A stretch of 64,000 nucleotides of DNA, from assembly GCA_017937485.1 (NCBI GenBank), contig JAGBDN010000017.1:62001-126000 (forward strand), read 5' to 3'. The notes beneath the pieces were generated by a model. It saw only the letters and a list, made by a program, of their open reading frames with translations. It made no database searches and was not told the DNA's origin. Position 1 is the first letter of the stretch. The number at the start of each line of letters is the position of its first letter. Shown piece after piece: positions 37,128-45,875 of the stretch. The DNA is from Thermoguttaceae bacterium. GTDB lineage: Bacteria; Planctomycetota; Planctomycetia; Pirellulales; Thermoguttaceae. Made by a program: the position numbers and the translations under genes.

Positions 37128-37730
37128 TCAATAGCAACCGCAGCCGCCGCCGAACGAAGAGTTCCAAGCGTTGTAAGAGTTCCAACCGCTATAAGCGCCG
37201 CAAGAGGTATACGCGCCCCAACCGCCGTTCCAACCGTAGGTATACGGAACGCAAGCGGAACGACGCCAACCGCAACCGCGGAAGCAACCGCCGCGACGGG
37301 AACGCCCCCAACCGCACGGGTCGCAGCAGCTCGAGTAACACGGCGAATAGCAGCTCGAATAGCACGGCGAGCAGTACGAATACGAGACGCAACGAGCGCG
37401 ACGGCGACCGCAACCGCGGAAGCAACCGGCGTCGTAACCGCAACCGTAATCGCAGCAAGAGATTCCGCAACTAACCGTCGAACACGGGTCGCAGCAAATC
37501 GAATCGCAGGGGTTGCAAGAGACGGAATCGCAAGGATTGCAACTAACCGAACCGCACGCGGACGGCCCGCGATCGTCGATTCCGACGTTTTCCGGAATCG
37601 CGGCGGCTTCGTAAGCGACGGCGTCCGCGGCAGTTTTATCGAGAGCCGCGTCTTGCGCCCAAGCGTTCGCGCCCAAAACCAAAGCCAAGGAAGCGGCGAC
37701 CCAAGAAAACGCAAACTTCTTCAACATCAT
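37128..37730 (-). CDS. Exported cysteine-rich repetitive protein
   Basis: 200 residues from the first of two adjacent ATGs (37730), behind AAAGGAAAGA. A signal peptide ends near LVLGANAWAQ. The mature part has 28 cysteines, often as CNPC, CDPC, CC or CxxC, with internal duplications: SVSCNPCD twice, and GCFRGCGRRRARCVSYSY repeated as GCFRGCGWRRSACVPYTY. The end is Gly/Trp/Tyr/Asn-rich (NGGWGAYTSCGAYSGW) and finishes GGGCGCY. It looks like a disulfide-crosslinked structural envelope protein or a metal-binding protein. I know of no named family; planctomycete cell walls include cysteine-rich proteins, so a structural role is a reasonable inference only. Convergent with tRNA-Cys. Confidence 0.8.
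   Translation of the reverse strand: MMLKKFAFSWVAASLALVLGANAWAQDAALDKTAADAVAYEAAAIPENVGIDDRGPSACGSVSCNPCDSVSCNPCDSICCDPCSTVSCGISCCDYGCGYDAGCFRGCGRRRARCVSYSYCSPCYSSCYSPCYSSCCDPCGWGRSRRGGCFRGCGWRRSACVPYTYGWNGGWGAYTSCGAYSGWNSYNAWNSSFGGGCGCY
37318..37373. repeat. Imperfect tandem repeat inside the cysteine-rich gene
   Basis: Two near-identical units of about 23 bp, of the type AGCAGCTCGARTARCACGGC, encode the alternating SPCYSSCYSPCYSSC stretch. Confidence 0.6.
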
Positions 37731-38143
37731 TCTTTCCTTTCTCAACGAGAGTTAAGCGCGCCCCGCCCGTTCTTCGTCGAGTAAAAAAGCGAAAAACGAA
37801 CGAAGGCGAAAATGTCCCCGACGCGCCAACACGACGCCGCGTCGAAACGGGAAAACGCGCCGACTCGCCGACCGCTCCCAACCGGAAAGCGGCCTGTCCG
37901 ACGAGCCGAGCGCAAACGCCGAGCCGCGACGACTCGACGCCGCGAACGTTTTCGGACGTCGACAATATAACCGCAAGATAGGCGCTTTGGAGAAATCCGG
38001 CGCTTTTTTCACGTTTCAACAAAAGAAACGCTTTAAACAAAATAGCGAAATTAAGCAAAAAGCGCGCCCGTTTCTTCCGTTTTCTATTCCCCGCGTCTTA
38101 CCTAAATCTCCCCAAGCAGTCTCTTCAAAGCGCGCGCCGCCGC

Positions 38144-38171
38144 TTGAAAAAAAACGTTTTTACGGTATAAT
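38144..38171 (+). promoter_or_regulatory. Predicted sigma-70 promoter of iorAB
   Basis: TTGAAA at 38144-38149 and TATAAT at 38166-38171, spacer 16 bp, about 110 bp before iorA. Confidence 0.7.
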
Positions 38172-38283
38172 AATAAGGACGCGAAAGAGCGCGAACGCGG
38201 CGCCGCTCGTCTCTTCGCCCCTTGCGGAGACCGACGATTCCGCGTCGGTTCGAGTTCAACGGAAAAAAATTCGGAATCGAAAA

Positions 38284-40122
38284 ATGACAAAACAACTGCT
38301 GTCGGGCAACGAAGCGATCGCTCGCGGAGCCCTCGAAGCCGGCGTTACGGTCGTTTCCGGCTACCCCGGAACGCCGTCGACGGAAATTTTGGAGAATATA
38401 GGCAAATTTTACGGCGACAAGATGTTCGCCGAATGGGCCCCGAACGAAAAAGTCGCGTTCGAGACCGCCGCCGGCGCGTCGACGACCGGCGCTCGCTCGA
38501 TGACGACGATGAAGCTCGTCGGGCTGAACGTCGCCGCCGACCCGCTGATGACGCTCGCTTACGTCGGCGTCGTCGGAGGTTTCGTCGCGGTCGTCGCGGA
38601 CGACCCCGGCATGAACTCGTCGCAAAACGAGCAGGACACGCGCCTCTTCGCCCACTTCGCGAAAGTTCCGGTTCTCGAACCGTCCGACGCGGCGGAAGCT
38701 AAAGCCTTCACGCTGGCCGGTTACGAAATTTCGGAAAAATTCGGGACGCCGGTGATTCTTCGCACGACGACCACGACGAGCCACTCGCGCGGCGTCGTCG
38801 AATTGGCCGACCCGATCGCGCTGAACCGAACGCCGTCGTTCAAGAGCGACCCGCAGCGTTTCGTTCCGATTCCGGCTTGGGCCCGCGGCATGCGCCTCCG
38901 CTTGGAAGAACGTCTCGAAAAGCTCGCCGAGGAAGCGTCGAATTCGCCGCTGAACCGAATCGAGTGGAACGCGTCCGGCGACCGCCGCGTCGGGATCGTA
39001 ACCGCCGGCGCCGCTTACCAATACGTCAAAGAAGTCTTCCCGGAAGCGAACGTCCTGAAACTCGGTTGGCAGTTCCCGTTCCCGGATCGTCTCTTCCGCG
39101 AATTCGCCGCGCAAGTCGACCAAGTTATCGTTATCGAAGAACTGGAAGACTTCCTCGAAGAACATATGAAAGCGTTGGGAATTAACGCGATCGGCAAACG
39201 CTTGGGCGACGAAAAACTCGTCCCGAACATCGGCGCGCTCGACGTCGACGTTCTGAAGGAAATCCGCGCCAAGCTCGTCGCGAACCCGGCGACCGCTCCG
39301 CTCTTCGACGCGCAAACCGCCGTCGAAACCGCGCCGACGACGGAACTTCCGACTCTTCCGGCGCTCCCGGCTCGTCCTCCGGTCTTGTGCCCGGGCTGCC
39401 CGCACCGCGGTTTCTTCTACGCCCTGAAAAAATTCGACGTCGTCGTTTCCGGCGACATCGGGTGCTACACCTTAGGCGTCGCGCCGCCGCTCGCCTGTAT
39501 GGACACGGTGCTGTGTATGGGCGGCGGGTTCACCGTCGCGCACGGGATCGACCGCGCCAAGAACGACCGTCCGGTCGTCGGGATCGTCGGCGACTCGACG
39601 TTCTTCCATTCCGGGATTACGGGTCTCCTCGACGTCGCTTATAATAAGGGCGGCGCGACGCTCGTCGTTTTGGACAACCGCGTTACGGCGATGACCGGAC
39701 ACCAAGAGAACCCCGGTTCCGGCAAGACGCTCCTCGGCGAGGAAACGTTCGCGGCCGATATCGCCGAAATCGCGAAAGCGACCGGGTTTAAGAACGTCGT
39801 CGAAGTCAATCCTCGCGACTTGGCGCAAACGACCGCCGCGCTGAAAACGGCGATCGAGTCGCCGGAACCTTGGCTGATCGTCGCGAAAGAGCCTTGCCCG
39901 CTCGCGTACCGCAAAAAGATCGAAAAGATTTACCGCGTCGACCAAGACAAGTGCAAGAAATGCGGCGCTTGCGTGAAGCTCGGCTGTCCGGCGATCGAGC
40001 GCGACGCCGACAAAACCGTCCGCGTCAACCCGGCGTTCTGCGTCGACTGCAAACTTTGCGAACAAGTCTGCAAATTCGGCGCGTTGGAAGAAATCGACGT
40101 TAAAATGGGAGGGCTCGTCTGA
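38284..40122 (+). CDS. iorA: Indolepyruvate:ferredoxin oxidoreductase, alpha subunit
   Basis: Oxidatively decarboxylates aryl-pyruvates (from aromatic amino acids) to aryl-acetyl-CoA and reduces ferredoxin; an oxygen-sensitive enzyme typical of anaerobes. The ATG at 38284 (MTKQLLSGNEAIARGALEAG) is where homology begins; the frame upstream is promoter DNA. 612 residues match the family. The pyrimidine domain has the GYPGTPSTEILENI start and WAPNEKVAFETAAGAS. The TPP-binding domain has GDSTFFHSGITGLLDVAYNK near residue 436. The C-terminus carries two [4Fe-4S] motifs, CKKCGACVKLGCP near 557 and CVDCKLCEQVC near 580. The stop codon shares its last base with the iorB start. Confidence 0.96.
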   Translation: MTKQLLSGNEAIARGALEAGVTVVSGYPGTPSTEILENIGKFYGDKMFAEWAPNEKVAFETAAGASTTGARSMTTMKLVGLNVAADPLMTLAYVGVVGGFVAVVADDPGMNSSQNEQDTRLFAHFAKVPVLEPSDAAEAKAFTLAGYEISEKFGTPVILRTTTTTSHSRGVVELADPIALNRTPSFKSDPQRFVPIPAWARGMRLRLEERLEKLAEEASNSPLNRIEWNASGDRRVGIVTAGAAYQYVKEVFPEANVLKLGWQFPFPDRLFREFAAQVDQVIVIEELEDFLEEHMKALGINAIGKRLGDEKLVPNIGALDVDVLKEIRAKLVANPATAPLFDAQTAVETAPTTELPTLPALPARPPVLCPGCPHRGFFYALKKFDVVVSGDIGCYTLGVAPPLACMDTVLCMGGGFTVAHGIDRAKNDRPVVGIVGDSTFFHSGITGLLDVAYNKGGATLVVLDNRVTAMTGHQENPGSGKTLLGEETFAADIAEIAKATGFKNVVEVNPRDLAQTTAALKTAIESPEPWLIVAKEPCPLAYRKKIEKIYRVDQDKCKKCGACVKLGCPAIERDADKTVRVNPAFCVDCKLCEQVCKFGALEEIDVKMGGLV

Positions 40123-40718
40123 TGACCCAACAAAACTCGAACAACACGACGAGCGTCGTTCTCGTCGGCGTCGGCGGACAGGGGATTTTGCTGGCTAGCG
40201 CGATCGTCGCTCAAGCGGCGCTCGACTCCGGTTACGACGTGAAGACGAACGAAATTCACGGGATGGCGCAACGCGGCGGCTCGGTCGTCGCGCAAATCCG
40301 TTACGGCGAAAAGATTTACAGCCCGTTGATTCCGAAGGGAACCGCGACGGTCTTGGCGTCGCTCGAACGCGTCGAGTCGTTGCGTTACGTCGATTATTTG
40401 GCGCCGAACGGTCTCGCGGTCGTTTCCGACCAAATCATCGTTCCGACGACCGTTTCGTCCGGGGCCGCCTCCTATCCGACGCTCGACGAAGAGACGCTTC
40501 GCAAGTATTTCCCGCGTTTGGTTTACGTTCGCGCCGTCGAACAAGCCGCCGAACTCGGAAACGCTCGCGCCGCGAACACGATTCTGCTCGGTTCCCTGTC
40601 GACGCAACTCGATTTGTCGCTCGACGCTTGGGAGGGCGCGATTTCGAAGCGCGTCAAACCGGCGTTCGTCGACGTCAACTTGAAAGCGTTCCACCTCGGA
40701 CGCGAACTCGCGCGATAA
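40122..40718 (+). CDS. iorB: Indolepyruvate:ferredoxin oxidoreductase, beta subunit
   Basis: 198-residue gamma-type partner subunit of the indolepyruvate oxidoreductase. It starts with VVLVGVGGQGILLASAIVAQ, the usual glycine-rich signature of 2-oxoacid oxidoreductase gamma domains, then EIHGMAQRGGSVVAQIRYG. The ATG overlaps the iorA stop codon (TGATG), so the two should be translationally coupled and made in equal amounts. No cluster-binding cysteines are present, as expected for this subunit. Confidence 0.95.
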   Translation: MTQQNSNNTTSVVLVGVGGQGILLASAIVAQAALDSGYDVKTNEIHGMAQRGGSVVAQIRYGEKIYSPLIPKGTATVLASLERVESLRYVDYLAPNGLAVVSDQIIVPTTVSSGAASYPTLDEETLRKYFPRLVYVRAVEQAAELGNARAANTILLGSLSTQLDLSLDAWEGAISKRVKPAFVDVNLKAFHLGRELAR

Positions 40719-40884
40719 CGCGACTTACCGTTTTACCAACCGTCGCCGTTCGACCGCCGAAAAAACGTCGCGCTTTCCCAACCGCGACGCGAAATTTCGG
40801 CGTTCGTCGGCGGCGTTTTCTCCCGGCGCTCGAGCGCGCCCCCCCTAAAAATCGGCCTGACTTTTAGCGAAAGCGAGAAAATAT

Positions 40885-42117
40885 ATGAACTTACGCGCGG
40901 AATTGAAAAAGAATATCGATTGGGTCGGCTACGTCGACTACGGCGTCCGCGACTTCCACAGCTACGACACGCACCGCGGCGCGACGTACAACGCTTACCT
41001 CGTTCGCGACGAAAAAACGGCGCTGATCGACACGGTGAAAGGCCCGTTCGCCCCGCAACTTTTGCGCAATGTCGCCGCGTTAACCGATTTAGATAAAATC
41101 GATTACGTCGTCTGCAACCACGCCGAACTCGACCACTCCGGCGCGCTTCCGGCGGTGATGGCGGCCTGTCCGAACGCGACGCTCGTTTGCAACGCCAAGT
41201 GCTTGGAAACGCTCGCCGGTCTCTTCGATATTTCCGGTTGGAAAACGCAAGTCATCGCGTCCGGCGACACGTTAAGCCTTGGTTCGCGGTCGCTTACGTT
41301 CGTCAACATTCCGATGGTTCACTGGCCGGAATCGATGGTTTCGTACATGCCGGAAGAGAAGATTCTCTTCTCGAACGACGCGTTCGGCCAGCACCTCGCC
41401 ACGTCGGAACGTTTCGTCGACGAATACGACCTCGCGAAGGTTCTCGAAGAGGCGAAAAGCTACTACGCGAACATCGTTACGCCTTACGGACGCCAAGTCT
41501 TGAAGACGCTCGAAGTCGCGTCGCAACTCGAAATCGAAACGATCGCGCCGAGCCACGGTCTCATTTGGCGCGGGAACGTCGACGTTATCGTTAACGCTTA
41601 CAAGACTTGGGCGACCGGAAAATACGCGCCGAAAGTCCTTATCGTTTACGACACAATGTGGCAAAGCACCGAAGCGATGGCCGAGGAGATTTACGCCGGA
41701 GCCGTCGCGTTCAACGAGACGCTTCCGCCGGACGCGCCGCGTTTGGACGTTCAAACGATGCACGCTCGTCGCACGACGCTGACCCGTTTGGCGACCGAAG
41801 CGCTCGACGCCGCCGCGATCGCGTTCGGAAGCGCGACGCTCAACGCGAACCTGATGCCGGCGATGGGCGCCGTTCTCGCGTATTTCCAAGGACTTAAGTT
41901 CCGCGAAAAAGCGGCGCTTTCGTTCGGCTCCTTCGGTTGGGGCCCGGGCGGCGCCGAAGCGATTCAAAAGGCGCTCGAAAACGACCTCAAATATCCGACG
42001 CTCGCCGCGCCGCTCAAGTCGAAGCTCCGCCCGACGCCGGAAGTTCTCAAGCAATGCCGCGAAGCCGGGGCCGCGTTGGCCGCCGAGGCTTGGCGACGCT
42101 ACGAAGCCGACCGTTAA
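40885..42117 (+). CDS. Flavodiiron protein (A-type flavoprotein; O2/NO reductase)
   Basis: Reduces O2 to water and/or NO to N2O in the cytoplasm, protecting oxygen-sensitive enzymes. 410 residues in the usual two domains. The N-terminal metallo-beta-lactamase-like domain has the diiron ligands HAELDHSG (near residue 79), the histidine in MVHWPES, the aspartate in FSNDAFGQH and the histidine in PSHGLIWR. The C-terminal flavodoxin domain starts at VLIVYDTMWQSTEAMAEEIY, with FGSFGWGPGGAEAIQK near the end. No rubredoxin or flavin reductase extension is present, so electrons must come from separate rubredoxin or ferredoxin. It lies 166 bp after iorB on the same strand; protection of that operon's enzyme is a plausible link. 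Confidence 0.95.
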   Translation: MNLRAELKKNIDWVGYVDYGVRDFHSYDTHRGATYNAYLVRDEKTALIDTVKGPFAPQLLRNVAALTDLDKIDYVVCNHAELDHSGALPAVMAACPNATLVCNAKCLETLAGLFDISGWKTQVIASGDTLSLGSRSLTFVNIPMVHWPESMVSYMPEEKILFSNDAFGQHLATSERFVDEYDLAKVLEEAKSYYANIVTPYGRQVLKTLEVASQLEIETIAPSHGLIWRGNVDVIVNAYKTWATGKYAPKVLIVYDTMWQSTEAMAEEIYAGAVAFNETLPPDAPRLDVQTMHARRTTLTRLATEALDAAAIAFGSATLNANLMPAMGAVLAYFQGLKFREKAALSFGSFGWGPGGAEAIQKALENDLKYPTLAAPLKSKLRPTPEVLKQCREAGAALAAEAWRRYEADR

Positions 42118-42161
42118 TCGCCGACGCGCGAGCCGACGCTCGCTAAACGCCGACTTTTGCC

Positions 42162-42198
42162 AAGCCGCGAAATTTCGTTTCGCGGCTTTTCTTTTTTC
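42162..42198 (+). terminator. Terminator after the flavodiiron gene
   Basis: AAGCCGCGAAA at 42162-42172 pairs exactly with TTTCGCGGCTT at 42178-42188; a T-rich tract (TTTTCTTTTTTC) follows. Confidence 0.88.
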
Positions 42199-42387
42199 TT
42201 GCGCCGCGAGCCGCGTCGTAATATTTTGCGCGTTTCCGCCAACTTAACAATTTCGCGCTAAAATACCTTCGACGTTTCTTCCCTCGCGTTCGGGCTAACG
42301 TTCGTCCCGCGACGCGTCCGTCTTAACGCTTTAAACGCCGCCCGAACGACTCGCCCGTTCGAGCGCGTTCGCAAAGAAAGGAAAATT

Positions 42388-42885
42388 ATGTTGACCGATT
42401 ATCTCGTTCCGCGAGGTTACAGCCTGACTTCGCCTTTCGATTTTCGCCGCGGTCTCAACCGCTTTTTCTCCGACCTAACCTCCGAAACGCGCGGCGGCCT
42501 TTCCTTCGCGCCGTTCGAAAACCGTTGCGCGCCCAGCGTTTGGGAAACGGCGGACGAATATTTCGTCGAAATCGCCGCGCCGGGCCTTGCCGACGACGCC
42601 GTTTCCGTCGAACTCGCCGGTTCCGATTTGACGGTTTGTCTCCGCCGCCCGGTCGACGACGTCGCCGAAAAAAACGGTCGTTATTGGCGCCGCGAGCGAA
42701 CCCAAGGAGACGCGACCTTCGCCGTCTCCTTCCCGAGCGCCGTCGACGCCGACGCGACCGAAGCGCGACTCGAACGAGGCGTTTTGCTCCTCAAAGTCCC
42801 GAAAATGGAAAAAGCGCGCGTCAAAAAAATCGACGTCAATAAAACGCCGACGCTCGCGGCCCCGCAAACAAACGACAACGACTAA
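42388..42885 (+). CDS. Hsp20/alpha-crystallin small heat-shock protein, first copy
   Basis: ATP-independent chaperone that holds unfolding proteins. 165 residues with a short N-terminal arm, an alpha-crystallin domain starting at CAPSVWETADEYFVEIAAPG and running through FAVSFPSAVDADATEARLER, the conserved GVLLLKVPK end strand, and a C-terminal tail. AAAGGAAAATT precedes the ATG. It forms a two-gene operon with the next sHsp, 18 bp apart. The paired genes probably encode subunits that co-assemble or have split roles. Confidence 0.93.
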   Translation: MLTDYLVPRGYSLTSPFDFRRGLNRFFSDLTSETRGGLSFAPFENRCAPSVWETADEYFVEIAAPGLADDAVSVELAGSDLTVCLRRPVDDVAEKNGRYWRRERTQGDATFAVSFPSAVDADATEARLERGVLLLKVPKMEKARVKKIDVNKTPTLAAPQTNDND

Positions 42886-42903
42886 ACAACAGGAGAAAAG
42901 AAA

Positions 42904-43338
42904 ATGAACTCGACTTCCGAACGCGACGCCCTCGCTTGCCAAAAAAACGCTTCGACCGCCCTCGCCGACGCCGATTCCGAACGCCGCGAGCGCTGCGCTC
43001 CGTCCGTCGACGTCGTCGAATTTGACGACGCTTACGTCGTAACCGCGGAAATGCCGGGAGTTTGCGACGATTCCGTCGACGTCGATTTCCAAAACGGCGA
43101 ACTGACGATTTGCGGTCGCGTCGCCGATTGCCGACGCCGAGAAGACGCGACGCGCCGAACCGCCGGATTCGAACCGAAAGATTATTACCGCTCGTTTCGC
43201 GTCGGCGGCACGATCGACTCCGACAAAATCGAAGCGGATTTTTGCGACGGTCTGCTAACGCTGCGCCTGCCGAAACGTCAAGAAATCCAACCGCGCAAAA
43301 TCGCGATCAATCAAAAAACCGACGAAAGCGAATCCTAA
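42904..43338 (+). CDS. Hsp20/alpha-crystallin small heat-shock protein, second copy
   Basis: 144 residues. The alpha-crystallin domain begins APSVDVVEFDDAYVVTAEMP, continues with VDVDFQNGELTICGRV and YYRSFRVGGTIDSDKIEADF, and closes with the conserved CDGLLTLRLPKRQEIQPRKI. Its ribosome binding site is a strong ACAGGAGAAAAGAAA. It is divergent enough from the upstream copy to be an old duplication. A bidirectional hairpin ends the operon. Confidence 0.93.
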   Translation: MNSTSERDALACQKNASTALADADSERRERCAPSVDVVEFDDAYVVTAEMPGVCDDSVDVDFQNGELTICGRVADCRRREDATRRTAGFEPKDYYRSFRVGGTIDSDKIEADFCDGLLTLRLPKRQEIQPRKIAINQKTDESES

Positions 43339-43414
43339 CGCTTTAAAAGTCGGCGGTTAGAGCGAACGCTCGACACTAGAAAGACTCGGCGTCCCGCGCC
43401 GCTCCAACGACAAA

Positions 43415-43450
43415 AAAAGACGACGTTCTCCGAAGAAAACGTCGTCTTTT
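43415..43450. terminator. Bidirectional terminator between hsp20 operon and rpsA
   Basis: AAAAGACGACGTT at 43415-43427 pairs exactly with AACGTCGTCTTTT at 43438-43450. A-tract and T-tract flanks serve both strands. Confidence 0.9.
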
Positions 43451-43512
43451 CGTTTATTCGCGTTCCAAGCGCCGCTTGCGTTCAAACGGCGCTAAGACAA
43501 TCGCGTTCGAAA

Positions 43513-45282
43513 TCACTCTTGGCCCGGGAGCTTGAAGAGCGGCCCGGCGTCGCCGCCCATACCGCCTTTAAGGTTTTCCGGTTTGATGGTCGGCGTCGAA
43601 GTAACGACCGGCGCTTCTTCTTCGACGGCTTCCGCTTCTTCGTCGGCGCCTTCGGCGCGTTTGCGGGAAAGACCGATTTTGCGTTCGTCGGCGTCGACGC
43701 GCAGAACCATGACTTCGATTTCTTCGTCGACTTTGACGACGTCTTCCGGATTTTCAACCTTGTGGTTGGCGAGTTCCGAAATGTGAAGGAGACCTTCGAG
43801 GTCGTCTTCCAAGCTGACGAAAACGCCGAAGTTGGTGATCTTCGTAACTTTACCGGTAACGATTTGATTCGGCTTATATTTTTCCGGAATGCGGGTAACC
43901 CACGGGTCTTCCGAAAGTTGTTTCAAACCGAGAGCAATGCGGCGGCTCTTCTTGTCGACCGAGGTAACGACGCATTCGATTTCGTCGTTCTTGCGGACGA
44001 CTTCGCTCGGATGCGTGATCTTGCGAACCCAGCTCATATCGCTGACGTGAAGCAAACCGTCGATGCCTTCTTCGATTTCGATGAAGGCGCCGTAGTTGGT
44101 GAGGTTGCGAACGACGCCCTTGACGCGCATGCCGACCGGGTACTTTTGATCGACCGTTTCCCACGGGTTGCTCGTCGTTTGTTTGACGCCGAGGGAGATT
44201 TCTTGTTTTTCTTTGTTGATGCCGAGGATAACGACGTCGATTTCTTGCCCTTGCGAAAGGATTTCGTTCGGGTGATTGATGCGTTTCGTCCAGGACATTT
44301 CGCTAATGTGGACGAGGCCTTCGACGCCTTCTTCCAACTTAACGAACGCGCCGTAGGTCATAACGTTGACGACGACGCCCTTGACTTTCGCGCCGATCGG
44401 GTATTTCTCTTCGACGTGTTCCCACGGGCTCGGGGTCTTTTGCTTCAAACCGAGCGAAATCTTTTCCTTTTCGTAATCGATTTGAAGAACCATAACTTCG
44501 ATCTTTTGATCGATTTTGACGAGTTCTTTCGGGTCGGTGATGCGGCCCCAGCTCATGTCCGTGATGTGGAGCAAACCGTCGATGCCGCCCAGGTCGATGA
44601 ACGCGCCGAATTCGGCGATGTTCTTGACGGTACCTTCGCGAATTTGGCCGACTTCGAGTTCGTTGAGCAACGAGGTTTTCTTTTCGGCGCGGTCTTTTTC
44701 AATGAGAGCGCGACGGCTGACGACGATGTTGCGACGGGTTTCGTCGATCTTGAGAACGACGCACTTGATCGTTTGGTCGATGAATTCGCTGATGTCGGAC
44801 GGACGGCGAACGTCGACTTGGCTGGCCGGGAGGAAAACGTTGACGCCGATGTCGACGAGAAGACCGCCCTTGATCTTCTTCGTAACTTTACCGTCGACGA
44901 CGTCGCCTTCCTTAACGCGTTGCATCATTTCGTTCCACGCTTCGATCTTAGCGGCTTTGCGCTTGCTAAGAACGATCATACCGCGCGCGGAAACGTCTTC
45001 GCCGGTCATCGTGTCTTCGAGTTCTTCGACGAGAACCTTAACTTTGTCGCCCGGTTTCGGAGCTTCTTCGTCTTCTTCCCATTCCGAAACGGGGATGGCG
45101 CCTTCGCTCTTATAGCCGACGTCGACGATAACGAATTCTTTTTCGATGCGAACGACGGTTCCTTCGATGAGTTGATTCAACGAAATCTCGGCGTCGGCGC
45201 CGTAATACGCGAGGAGGTCTTCTTCGAGAACGACGTCTTCGATGTTTTTGTCCAAACCGCGAATCAGAGTACGATTAACCAC
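43513..45282 (-). CDS. rpsA: 30S ribosomal protein S1
   Basis: RNA-binding protein that delivers mRNA to the 30S subunit. 589 residues with six S1 (OB-fold) domains; the last four are most canonical, for example IREGTVKNIAEFGAFIDLGG, VKGVVVNVMTYGAFVKLEEG, VKGVVRNLTNYGAFIEIEEG and VTGKVTKITNFGVFVSLEDD. The first two domains are degenerate, as expected for the ribosome-docking end. The start is a GTG at 45282 behind TTTAGGAATTTTGTA. The C-terminal tail after the sixth domain is acidic and ends in LFKLPGQE. The opposite strand carries an open frame of 600 codons that is a codon-bias artefact. Confidence 0.96.
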   Translation of the reverse strand: MVNRTLIRGLDKNIEDVVLEEDLLAYYGADAEISLNQLIEGTVVRIEKEFVIVDVGYKSEGAIPVSEWEEDEEAPKPGDKVKVLVEELEDTMTGEDVSARGMIVLSKRKAAKIEAWNEMMQRVKEGDVVDGKVTKKIKGGLLVDIGVNVFLPASQVDVRRPSDISEFIDQTIKCVVLKIDETRRNIVVSRRALIEKDRAEKKTSLLNELEVGQIREGTVKNIAEFGAFIDLGGIDGLLHITDMSWGRITDPKELVKIDQKIEVMVLQIDYEKEKISLGLKQKTPSPWEHVEEKYPIGAKVKGVVVNVMTYGAFVKLEEGVEGLVHISEMSWTKRINHPNEILSQGQEIDVVILGINKEKQEISLGVKQTTSNPWETVDQKYPVGMRVKGVVRNLTNYGAFIEIEEGIDGLLHVSDMSWVRKITHPSEVVRKNDEIECVVTSVDKKSRRIALGLKQLSEDPWVTRIPEKYKPNQIVTGKVTKITNFGVFVSLEDDLEGLLHISELANHKVENPEDVVKVDEEIEVMVLRVDADERKIGLSRKRAEGADEEAEAVEEEAPVVTSTPTIKPENLKGGMGGDAGPLFKLPGQE

Positions 45283-45875
45283 TACAAAATTCCTAAATTT
45301 GTGGAGTCATTTACCGGATAAAGCGAAACGGACGCGCCAAAAAGGACGCGGGAAGCCGCCGCGCGACGGGAAACCGTCCTTTTGGCGGCGCAAGCGATTT
45401 CGCTTCATCCCCAATAAAAAACAGGGTGAAACTTGGCGGCGCTCATTACGTTGCGAACGCCGCGGATATTTTTTTACTTTTGTGTTTTTTCGTCGAACGA
45501 AAAATTCGGCCCTAATCGACGCGAAAGAGGCGCAAACCTCGCTCCGACGCGCTCGCCGCTAACCGTTTTAACGATTAAACGAGAACCGCCGTCCGTCGCG
45601 TCGCGTCTTCGCTCAAATTTTCCAAATTCGTTGAAAAATCCCGCGTAAGACGCCGAATGATAAATCGACGCATTGTTATTTTAACAAACGGTTTCAATAG
45701 CGCAAGCGGAGGGCGACGGCTTTTTTTCAAAACTTTTAATTTTTTTGAAAAAATCCGCTTTTTTTTCAGCGTTTCCGCCGTTCAACCGACGTTTTTTCCC
45801 TATTTTAGCAAAAACGGCCGGCGCCGTCGACGCCGTATTTCTCCCATTCACCCCATTTTAACATTAGCAACGCCA
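45283..45875. other. 593-bp region without a supported gene
   Basis: It lies between the divergent rpsA and pterin-synthase genes. A small AT-only inverted repeat is present (TTTTTTCAAAA at 45722-45732 and TTTTGAAAAAA at 45743-45753), and the region 45650-45870 is AT-rich. Both promoters should lie here, but I could not identify a convincing -35/-10 pair. Confidence 0.5.

Noticed and set aside
37987..38283. Upstream extension of iorA by 99 codons
   Set aside because: It contains the predicted promoter, and IorA family similarity starts at 38284.
40841..40848. C8 run before the flavodiiron gene as a further phase-variable tract
   Set aside because: Only 8 bases, non-coding and about 40 bases from the start; too short and poorly placed to argue switching.
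43519..45321. 600-codon plus-strand open frame across the rpsA region
   Set aside because: It is exactly antisense to rpsA, is Phe/Asp/Val-rich with no family features, and is explained by the rarity of TTA/CTA/TCA codons in the sense gene.
45242..45648. Short plus-strand frames upstream of the pterin synthase gene
   Set aside because: Overlap the rpsA start and leader; basic low-information sequence.
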